This document shows, piece after piece, positions 7,017 to 11,937 of a stretch of 11,937 nucleotides of DNA. Position 1 is the first letter of the stretch, and the number at the start of each line of letters is the position of its first letter. The notes beneath the pieces were generated by a model. That model did not search any database. It saw only the letters and a list, made by a program, of their open reading frames with translations, and was not told where the DNA came from. Source of the stretch: Alphaproteobacteria bacterium (GTDB lineage Bacteria; Pseudomonadota; Alphaproteobacteria; ATCC43930; CGMCC-115725); NCBI GenBank assembly GCA_017353855.1, contig JAFMSA010000068.1, forward strand, positions 1 through 11,937. The letters run 5' to 3'. Made by a program: the position numbers and the translations under genes.

Positions 7017-7270
7017 AACGAGGCACTCCTTCTGGGTTGACGGTTTACCAGTTTGGGTGGTTTGGCGGAACGTCGACATGCCGTCGCAGGCAGTGGCGGG
7101 CGACCGCCAGCGCGGGCTTTCTGGCAGTCTGCGCTCGTGCGACGGCGGGCCTGCCGCGGCATCTGCCGGCTAGCCTCAACCGGCCTATTGTGGGAGAGAG
7201 AGATGCATCTCCTCGACTGACAAGCCGCCGCCAAATTTATTCGGCGCGAGTCGGTGATCCTTTGGCCCTC
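7017..7270. other. Intergenic region between mutM and the hydratase leader
   Basis: About 254 bases follow the mutM stop on the minus strand. No conserved coding frame is seen. GAGATGCATCTC (7200-7211) is a 12-base palindrome, and a short AT-rich patch (CAAATTTATT) lies near 7230-7240. No clear stem plus T-run terminator for mutM can be made out, and no confident promoter pair for the hydratase. Confidence 0.45.
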
Positions 7271-8098
7271 TTAGCGCTGTCTCTTCGCACAATAAAATGT
7301 GGACCGGCCGGCCTGCGCAATCCGGCGCACGCCGTCGCCGCAGTCACAACCGGGGCACGGTTCGCCTTCATGCCCATAGACAGCCCAGCGATGCTGAAAA
7401 TAGCCGAGCTCGCCATCGGCTTGGACATAGTCGCGCAGCGAGGATCCGCCGGCTTCGATCGCCTCGGTCAACACCGATCGTATCCCGGCGACGAGCCGTT
7501 CCGCGCGCGGCCGGCCGATCGAGGCCGCAAGACGGCGCGGCGAGATGCCGGCGCGATAGAGCGCCTCGCAAACGTAGATGTTGCCGAGCCCCGCGACGAT
7601 CCGCTGATCGATCAGCGCCGATTTGACCGGGGTCATCCTGCCGGCGAGCGACGCGGCGAGGTAAGAGCCGTTGAAGCCATCTTCGAGCGGCTCCGGCCCG
7701 AGCCCTGCGAGTAGCGGGTGCTGACCCTCCTCACCCCGTTTGATGTAGTCGAGCAAGCCGAAGCGGCGCGGATCGTTGAAACGAATGACGGTTCCGTCAT
7801 CGAGCCTCAGCACAACGTGATCGTGCACGGCGTCCGGCAATGCCGCGCTTCCCGCCGTAACGCGTCCGGACATCCCGAGATGGAGGAGCAGCACCCCATC
7901 CGCGTCGAGTTCTATCAATATGTACTTCCCGCGGCGGCGAAGCGCACCGATGCGGGCGCCGTCGAGGCGGGCAGCGAGCGCCGGCGGAAACGGCCGCCGC
8001 AGATCCGGCCGGCGCAGCTCGGCGCGGGTAATGCACCGCCCACTCATCTTTAGCGCAAGTCCGCGCCGGACCGTTTCGACTTCAGGTAATTCCGGCAT
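7271..8098 (-). CDS. mutM: Formamidopyrimidine-DNA glycosylase (Fpg/MutM)
   Basis: 275 residues. This bifunctional glycosylase/AP lyase excises 8-oxoguanine and formamidopyrimidines. The N-terminus MPELPEVETVRRGL provides Pro2, the Schiff-base nucleophile after Met removal, and Glu3. Lys58 (RRRGKYILIEL), LHLGMSG with Met76, and NDPRRFG (108-114) with Arg112 and Phe114 match the catalytic and base-flip residues. LIDQRIVAGLGNIYVCEAL is the helix-two-turn-helix; a C-terminal zinc finger follows. The finger has Cys248, Cys253 (also Cys251) and Cys270, but the chain ends CAKRQR, so the usual fourth ligand is Arg273. The start ATG lies inside the end of kdsB (17-base overlap), with GGAGGG 11 bases upstream, so the two are co-transcribed and probably coupled. 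Overall identity is not in doubt despite the finger change. Confidence 0.95.
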   Translation of the reverse strand: MPELPEVETVRRGLALKMSGRCITRAELRRPDLRRPFPPALAARLDGARIGALRRRGKYILIELDADGVLLLHLGMSGRVTAGSAALPDAVHDHVVLRLDDGTVIRFNDPRRFGLLDYIKRGEEGQHPLLAGLGPEPLEDGFNGSYLAASLAGRMTPVKSALIDQRIVAGLGNIYVCEALYRAGISPRRLAASIGRPRAERLVAGIRSVLTEAIEAGGSSLRDYVQADGELGYFQHRWAVYGHEGEPCPGCDCGDGVRRIAQAGRSTFYCAKRQR

Positions 8099-8852
8099 CA
8101 GTTTGAGGACCCTCCAGGAGCCGGCGGGCGCGAGCGAGATCGGCCGGGGTGTCGACTTGTACCCCGAGGCGCGCCGGGTCGATCAAGCTGACCGAGATGC
8201 GCATCCCGGCTTCGAGCGCGCGCAATTGCTCGAGGTGCTCGCGCTGTTCGAGTATACCGCGCGGCAGCCCGACGAAGCGCTCGAGCGCCGCACGCCGGTA
8301 GGCGTAGAGCCCGATATGCTCGTAGTACGGTCCCGGCCCCCACGGCACGATCGCCTTGCTGAAATAAAGCGCGCGGGCCGGGCGAGCCGGCTCGGTAAAG
8401 CCGGCCACCACCTTGTTGACGCCGGTGTCATGAAGTGCGGCGTTATCTGTGATCGGGGCTGCGAGTGTCGCGATATCGGTATCTGGGTCCGCGAGCCCGG
8501 CGACAGCGATGCCGATCGCGGCCGGATCCAGCATCGGCAGATCGCCCTGCACGTTGATCACGGCGTCGTGGTGTCGGTCCGGGTCGATACGCCCGATCGC
8601 TTCATGGATGCGGTCCGATCCGGTCGGCTGGCCGGGGTCCGTCATGACCGCCCGAGCACCTGCCGCTGTGACGGCCTCAGCGATCGCGCGGTCGCCACAG
8701 GCGACGATGACGGGTCCCACCTCCGCGGCAACGGCGCAGCGCCAGACACGGACGATCATCGGCGTTCCGGCGATGTCGGCGAGCGGCTTGCCCGGCAAAC
8801 GCGTAGCGGCGAGCCGGGACGGTATAAGGATAATCGGGTTCCTGGGGAGCAC
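8082..8852 (-). CDS. kdsB: 3-deoxy-manno-octulosonate cytidylyltransferase (CMP-Kdo synthetase)
   Basis: 256 residues from the GTG at 8852-8850. It couples CTP and Kdo to CMP-Kdo plus pyrophosphate, the activation step before Kdo is added to lipid A. Family motifs are present: IPSRLAATRLPGKPL near residues 10-24 (nucleotide-binding loop), TGSDRIHEA, VINVQGDLPMLDP, ALYFSKAIVPW, HIGLYAYRR, LEQREHLEQLR and the C-terminal GVQVDTPADLARARRLL. No ATG exists near the conserved N-terminus. The GTG gives five residues before IILIPSRL and matches the E. coli enzyme length (248). The longer open frame reaches into the divergent cytochrome gene and is rejected. The stop lies within mutM. Divergence from cycM across about 130 bases is an arrangement I recall from other alphaproteobacteria. 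Confidence 0.93.
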   Translation of the reverse strand: MLPRNPIILIPSRLAATRLPGKPLADIAGTPMIVRVWRCAVAAEVGPVIVACGDRAIAEAVTAAGARAVMTDPGQPTGSDRIHEAIGRIDPDRHHDAVINVQGDLPMLDPAAIGIAVAGLADPDTDIATLAAPITDNAALHDTGVNKVVAGFTEPARPARALYFSKAIVPWGPGPYYEHIGLYAYRRAALERFVGLPRGILEQREHLEQLRALEAGMRISVSLIDPARLGVQVDTPADLARARRLLEGPQTDAGIT

Positions 8853-8982
8853 AGTAAGGCTTATCCGAATGTAAAGCAGCGACAAGATGCCCGGTTCGTG
8901 CGGTCGCCGAAAGCGTGATAATTCAGGCGAGCTGTCGGGGGATTTCGATTTTCTGCCGACCGGCTGGGTCGGAGTGACATCG

Positions 8983-9507
8983 ATGTCGTCTTTCGAATGG
9001 AACAAAGTCATCGCGTCGGTGCTCACCGCGATGATTGTCGCGATGGTCTCCGGCATTCTTGCCGGCAAGCTCGTCAGCCCGACTGAGCCGGCAAAGCCCG
9101 CTTTCCTTCCGGCCGGGAGCCCGGCTCCGGCCAGCCCGAGCGGCGCACAGCAGGCCGCTGCCGCCGGACCCGAACCGATCGGGCCGCTGCTTGCCAAGGC
9201 GGACCCGAAGAAGGGGGAGCGGATCGCCAAAGTCTGCACCGCATGTCATACCTTCGAGAAGGGCGGGCCAAACAAAATCGGCCCCAATTTGTGGGGCGTG
9301 ACTGAAGAGAATATGGGTGCCGTTCCCGGCTTTCAGTTTTCTGCCGCGATGGAAGCGCATAAAGGCGAAAAATGGGACCCGGACAAACTCAACCAGTGGC
9401 TGTGGAAACCGCAATCCCTGATCAAGGGCACCAAGATGACGTTTGCCGGCTTGCCCAAAGCCGAGGATCGTGCCAACGTCATCGCCTATCTCGAATCGCT
9501 GAAATAG
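8983..9507 (+). CDS. cycM: Membrane-anchored c-type cytochrome, CycM-like
   Basis: 174 residues. The ATG at 8983 has GGAG at 8971-8974. Residues about 9-31 form one hydrophobic segment (VIASVLTAMIVAMVSGILAG) that acts as an uncleaved signal anchor. A proline/alanine-rich linker follows to about residue 65, and then a class I cytochrome c domain on the periplasmic side. Heme attachment is CTACH (Cys85, Cys88, His89). The distal ligand is Met152 in GTKMTFAGL. GPNLWGV and a C-terminal AEDRANVIAYLESL helix complete the fold. The FExNK start and anchor resemble CycM (cytochrome c552) of rhizobia, which carries electrons from the bc1 complex to an aa3-type oxidase; this role is inferred from the family. 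GATAAT at 8917-8922 could be a -10 box, but no good -35 is seen. Confidence 0.92.
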   Translation: MSSFEWNKVIASVLTAMIVAMVSGILAGKLVSPTEPAKPAFLPAGSPAPASPSGAQQAAAAGPEPIGPLLAKADPKKGERIAKVCTACHTFEKGGPNKIGPNLWGVTEENMGAVPGFQFSAAMEAHKGEKWDPDKLNQWLWKPQSLIKGTKMTFAGLPKAEDRANVIAYLESLK

Positions 9508-9833
9508 TCGTCGGACAAGTCGCCGCGCTTTGTTCTCATCTTTGCGATGGACGGGGTCTGTTTCCGCTCGGGACACCGGCCCTACGAGCGCGTGAACCCA
9601 GGATCCATCGGCCGTCTCGCTTCGGTGGCCTCGATCATCCTGCGGCACAGGCCGGTGTTCTCCGGTAACGCATTGTATTCGTTAGGAAAATGGGTTTGAC
9701 GGGCATCGGTTCGGGGTTTTCTCACGGAAATGGTCGGCGGGCTGAAGCCCGCGGACGGCGACAGGCCGCTGCCGGATTCGCGCCCCCTCGCGAATTCCTC
9801 ACAAGCGGCCCCGCCGGCGTGACAAGATAACCC
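9508..9833. other. Intergenic region between cycM and hisN
   Basis: 326 bases. The only candidate coding stretch is a 50-codon ORF (9547-9699) that lacks a clear ribosome-binding site and matches no family I know. A perfect hairpin lies at 9737-9752. No strong terminator with a T-run follows cycM. A promoter for hisN is likely here, but I cannot point to a convincing -35/-10 pair. Confidence 0.45.
9737..9752. repeat. Perfect 6-bp stem, TGAA-loop hairpin
   Basis: GCGGGCTGAAGCCCGC forms six G:C pairs around a TGAA tetraloop. The same short hairpin type is widespread as an intergenic palindrome in GC-rich bacteria. With no T-run after it, it is not a standard terminator. It lies about 80 bases before the hisN start. 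Confidence 0.55.
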
Positions 9834-10616
9834 GTGTTGCCGGACGCGCTCGACGACTTCCTTGCCCTTGCGCTCCGTTTGGCCGATGCCGCCGGCGAAC
9901 TGATCCGCCCTTATTTCCGGACCCCTCTCGCGGTCGACGACAAACCCGATCTGACGCCGGTCACCGCCGCCGATCGCGCGGCGGAACAGAGGATGCGGGC
10001 CCTGATCGCGGGGCAGTTCCCGGCTCACGGTATTCTCGGCGAGGAATTCGGCCGCGTGCGCGAGGATGCCGAATTCATCTGGACGCTCGACCCGATCGAC
10101 GGGACGAAATCCTTCATCAGCGGCGTGCCGCTGTTCGGCACGCTGATCGGGCTCACACGGGCTGCGAAACCGATCCTGGGGATCATCGACCAGCCCATTT
10201 CGCGTGAGCGCTGGGTTGGGATTGCGGGCCGTCCGACAACGCTAAACGGCGCCGAGATCCATTGCCGCAGTTGTCCCGGCTTGACTTCGGCCACGCTCTT
10301 CGCGACGACCCCCGATATGTTCAAGGGAAGCGACGCTGCGGCTTTCCGCCGCGTCTCGAGCGCCGTGAAGCTGACGCGTTTCGGAGCCGATTGCTATGCC
10401 TATGGCCTGCTCGCTGCCGGCTTTATAGATCTCGTGCTTGAAGCCGACCTCAAGCCGTACGATTTTTGCCCGATGGTTCCGATCATTGAAGGAGCAGGGG
10501 GGGTCGCCACCGATTGGCGGGGGGCGCCTCTCGATCTTGCTTCCGAAGGCCGTGCCCTGATGGCAGGCGATCGCCGTCCTTATCAAGCCGCGAGGGCTCT
10601 CCTCGGAGTAAATTAG
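9834..10616 (+). CDS. hisN: Histidinol-phosphatase, inositol monophosphatase superfamily (HisN type)
   Basis: 260 residues from GTG 9834 (a TTG follows directly); no strong ribosome-binding site precedes it. The Mg2+-dependent, lithium-sensitive phosphatase fold is clear: TPVTAADRAAE (41-51), GEEFG (69-73, Glu70 and Glu71), LDPIDGT (85-91, metal ligands Asp86 and Asp89), and LEADLKPYDFCPMVPIIEGAGG with Asp210. IDGTKSFISGVPLFGTLIGL and the PYD-PIIEGAGG box are what I associate with the HisN histidinol-phosphatase subgroup, in contrast to SuhB-like inositol phosphatases, whose boxes usually read IDGTTNFIHG and PWDxAAG. The expected reaction is histidinol phosphate to histidinol. It is not near other his genes, which is usual for this subgroup. 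A terminator hairpin follows four bases after the stop. Confidence 0.85.
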   Translation: MLPDALDDFLALALRLADAAGELIRPYFRTPLAVDDKPDLTPVTAADRAAEQRMRALIAGQFPAHGILGEEFGRVREDAEFIWTLDPIDGTKSFISGVPLFGTLIGLTRAAKPILGIIDQPISRERWVGIAGRPTTLNGAEIHCRSCPGLTSATLFATTPDMFKGSDAAAFRRVSSAVKLTRFGADCYAYGLLAAGFIDLVLEADLKPYDFCPMVPIIEGAGGVATDWRGAPLDLASEGRALMAGDRRPYQAARALLGVN

Positions 10617-10619
10617 AAA

Positions 10620-10646
10620 CCCCCGCGGCTAAGAGCCGGGGGCCTT
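10620..10646 (+). terminator. Likely intrinsic terminator after hisN (possibly bidirectional)
   Basis: CCCCC (10620-10624) pairs with GGGGG (10638-10642), and GGCT (10627-10630) pairs with AGCC (10634-10637) around an AAG loop, with a two-base bulge. It begins four bases after the hisN stop. The plus-strand tail is CCTTCT, a poor T-run. Read on the minus strand, the tail is TTTCTAATTT, which is better, so the hairpin may also stop antisense transcription from the yejA side. Confidence 0.65.
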
Positions 10647-10722
10647 CTCGGAAGCCTACGCTTGCCAGCCTAAGTCGGAAGGTAGCTGGAGACTGACGTT
10701 GACCGGGAAGTTCAACACCAGC

Positions 10723-10747
10723 GTCCGAATGCCTCCTCTGTTCGGAC
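10723..10747 (+). promoter_or_regulatory. Stem-loop presenting a CCUCCU (anti-Shine-Dalgarno-like) loop in the yejA leader
   Basis: GTCCGAA (10723-10729) pairs perfectly with TTCGGAC (10741-10747). The 11-base loop is TGCCTCCTCTG, placing CCUCCU in the exposed part of the RNA. Alphaproteobacteria have known small RNAs whose stem-loops display CCUCCUCCC-type loops that can mask ribosome-binding sites. Upstream, CCAGC (10665-10669) can pair with GCTGG (10685-10689) and GTTGA (10698-10702) with TCAAC (10712-10716), so 10660-10750 could fold as a three-hairpin RNA. No promoter or 3' end for a separate transcript is convincing; it may be part of a long leader. Confidence 0.35.
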
Positions 10748-10821
10748 CCCTTGAAGGACAGGCCGCAGACAAACCCCCGGGTGGGGACGAAACGGACCTG
10801 TCGCCAACGCTGCCCGGCAAA

Positions 10822-10898
10822 ACCCGGGGAGTGCCCGTCCTTGCGGCGGGGCTCCTCCCCGGGTCCGAAGGCCGGGGCATGCGCCCCGGAGACATTCG
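10822..10898 (+). promoter_or_regulatory. Hairpins adjoining the yejA ribosome-binding site
   Basis: ACCCGGGGAG (10822-10831) pairs exactly with CTCCCCGGGT (10855-10864). Then CCGGGGC (10872-10878) pairs with GCCCCGG (10883-10889) around an ATGC loop. The yejA ribosome-binding site GGAG (10888-10891) shares its first two bases with the second stem, seven bases before ATG 10899. Both stems are almost pure G:C. They could limit initiation, or one could be an attenuator, but no T-run follows. No known riboswitch class is recognised. Confidence 0.4.
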
Positions 10899-11937
10899 AT
10901 GATGCGCACCGTTACGACAATAATCCTCGCCGTTTTCCTGGCGGTCGGACCGGGTGCTGCGGCGCACGCCGCCACCCCGGGGATGTCGCTGTTTGGCGAT
11001 CTGAAGTACCCCCCGGATTTCAAGCATTTCGATTATGTGAACCCCGACGCTGCGAAGGGCGGAACGATGCGTCTTTCGGCTATAGGCACGTTCGACACCC
11101 TCAACCCTTTTGTTGTCAAAGGGGTGCCGGCAGCAGGCGTCAACGCGATCTTCGACACGCTGACGGTGCCCTCCGAGGACGAGCCCGGAAGCGAGTACGG
11201 GCTCGTCGCGCAGACCATCGAACTGGCACCCGACAAGCGCTCGGTGCTCTATACGCTGCGCAAAGAGGCGCGATTTCACGATGGGACACCGATGACGCCG
11301 GAAGACGTCGTGTGGACCTTCAAGACCCTGCGGGCGAAGGGCCATCCGATGTACCGGTCCTATTACGGCGACGTCACGAAAGTCGAGAAGGAGGGCGAAC
11401 GCGGCGTCCGATTTTATTTCAAATCCGCCGAGAACCGCGAGCTGCCGCAGATCCTCGGGCAGATGCCGGTGCTTTCAAAGGCCTACTGGTCCGGGCGGGA
11501 TTTCGAAAAGACAACGCTCGACCCGCCGCTCGGCAGTGGCCCTTACAAGATCCAATCGGTGGATCCCGGCCGCAGCATCACGTATCGGCGGGTCCCGGAC
11601 TATTGGGCGGCTGATCTCCCGGTCATGAAGGGTCGCAATAACGTCGATGTGATGCGCTACGACTACTATCGCGACGCCACGATCGCGCTCGAAGCGTTCA
11701 AGGCCGGCCAATACGACGTACGGCGCGAAAACTCCTCGAAATCCTGGGCGACCGGCTACGACAGCCCCGCCCTCCGCGCCGGATTGATCAAAAAGGAGCA
11801 GATCCCCAACGAACTGCCGAGCGGCATGCAGGGCTTCGGGTTCAACCTGCGGCGCCCGCTGTTCCAGGACCCGCGGGTGCGCCAGGCGCTCGCTTATGCC
11901 TTCGATTTCGAATGGTCAAACAAGAACCTGTTCTACG
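10899..11937 (+). CDS. yejA: Peptide ABC transporter substrate-binding protein, YejA type (3' end outside window)
   Basis: The first 346 codons of a family 5 extracellular solute-binding protein; the frame is open to the window edge, and full members are about 600 residues. Start ATG 10899 (a second ATG follows) has GGAG seven bases upstream. Residues 1-24 are a Sec signal peptide: MMRT, a hydrophobic core to about residue 17, and cleavage after AHA. The mature chain has FGDLKYPPDFKHFDYVNP, AKGGTMRLSAIGTFDTLNPF (about residues 53-71), RFHDGTPMTPEDVVWTF (125 on), LGSGPYKI and DPRVRQALAYAFDFEW. These are marks of YejA, the periplasmic receptor of the YejABEF importer, which takes up oligopeptides and, in E. 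coli, microcin C. The yejB, yejE and yejF genes are expected downstream. The leader is unusually rich in hairpins. Confidence 0.92.
   Translation, partial: MMRTVTTIILAVFLAVGPGAAAHAATPGMSLFGDLKYPPDFKHFDYVNPDAAKGGTMRLSAIGTFDTLNPFVVKGVPAAGVNAIFDTLTVPSEDEPGSEYGLVAQTIELAPDKRSVLYTLRKEARFHDGTPMTPEDVVWTFKTLRAKGHPMYRSYYGDVTKVEKEGERGVRFYFKSAENRELPQILGQMPVLSKAYWSGRDFEKTTLDPPLGSGPYKIQSVDPGRSITYRRVPDYWAADLPVMKGRNNVDVMRYDYYRDATIALEAFKAGQYDVRRENSSKSWATGYDSPALRAGLIKKEQIPNELPSGMQGFGFNLRRPLFQDPRVRQALAYAFDFEWSNKNLFY

Noticed and set aside
6070..7173. Plus-strand open frame of 367 codons opposite the enoyl-CoA hydratase
   Set aside because: Complete crotonase motifs lie on the other strand; this frame shows no recognisable domain.
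7200..7211. GAGATGCATCTC palindrome between mutM and the hydratase
   Set aside because: Twelve bases with no spacer, no adjoining promoter and no second copy in the window; too little to call an operator.
7037..7714. Plus-strand open frame of 225 codons opposite mutM
   Set aside because: It is antisense to well-supported mutM sequence, with shadow-like composition.
8853..9239. Extended N-terminus of KdsB starting at 9239
   Set aside because: It runs antisense through the cytochrome gene. The conserved KdsB N-terminus begins only a few residues after the GTG at 8852.
10647..10898. A known structural RNA (6S RNA, SRP RNA, RNase P RNA, tmRNA) in the yejA leader
   Set aside because: None of the conserved core motifs of these RNAs is present, despite the many hairpins.

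Overview
The window is GC-rich chromosomal DNA with dense, short-gapped genes. It most resembles an alphaproteobacterium of the Rhodospirillales or Rhizobiales type. The clues are the divergent pair of CMP-Kdo synthetase and a membrane-anchored CycM-type cytochrome c, the AcuI, SCP2-type thiolase and MutM sequences, and a mutM-enoyl-CoA hydratase neighbourhood. CMP-Kdo synthetase implies a Gram-negative outer membrane with lipopolysaccharide. I see no tRNA, rRNA, CRISPR array, intact insertion sequence or prophage gene.

Layout. (1) 1-1898, plus strand: the end of a probable glycosyltransferase, overlapping by one base a glutamine-dependent asparagine synthetase-like amidotransferase; this looks like the end of a surface-polysaccharide operon. 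(2) 1913-2959, minus strand: class II dihydroorotase (pyrC), convergent with the synthetase and divergent from the next gene. (3) 3045-5407, plus strand: an SCP2-type thiolase, a palindrome-rich gap, then an acrylyl-CoA reductase (acuI). (4) 5461-5799: a small orphan helix-turn-helix protein, followed by about 315 bases with no gene I can support. (5) 6115-8852, minus strand: kdsB, mutM (overlapping kdsB by 17 bases), a 250-370-base gap with a possible 38-codon upstream ORF and a palindrome, then enoyl-CoA hydratase. (6) 8983-11937, plus strand: cycM, a 326-base gap, a HisN/inositol-monophosphatase family phosphatase with a good terminator, a hairpin-rich 250-base leader, and the start of a yejA-type peptide ABC transporter binding protein that runs off the window.

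Function. Most of this is housekeeping: nucleotide synthesis (pyrC), LPS precursor activation (kdsB), DNA repair (mutM), respiration (cycM) and probably histidine biosynthesis (hisN). Three genes act on acyl-CoA thioesters (thiolase, acuI, enoyl-CoA hydratase), but they lie on two strands and need not be co-regulated. I did not find a clear new multi-gene system. The most interesting signals are non-coding or small. They are a stem-loop that presents a CCUCCU (anti-Shine-Dalgarno-like) loop in the leader before yejA, a stem that overlaps the yejA ribosome-binding site, a short ORF ending in an ATGA overlap with the enoyl-CoA hydratase, and a MutM zinc finger lacking its last cysteine.
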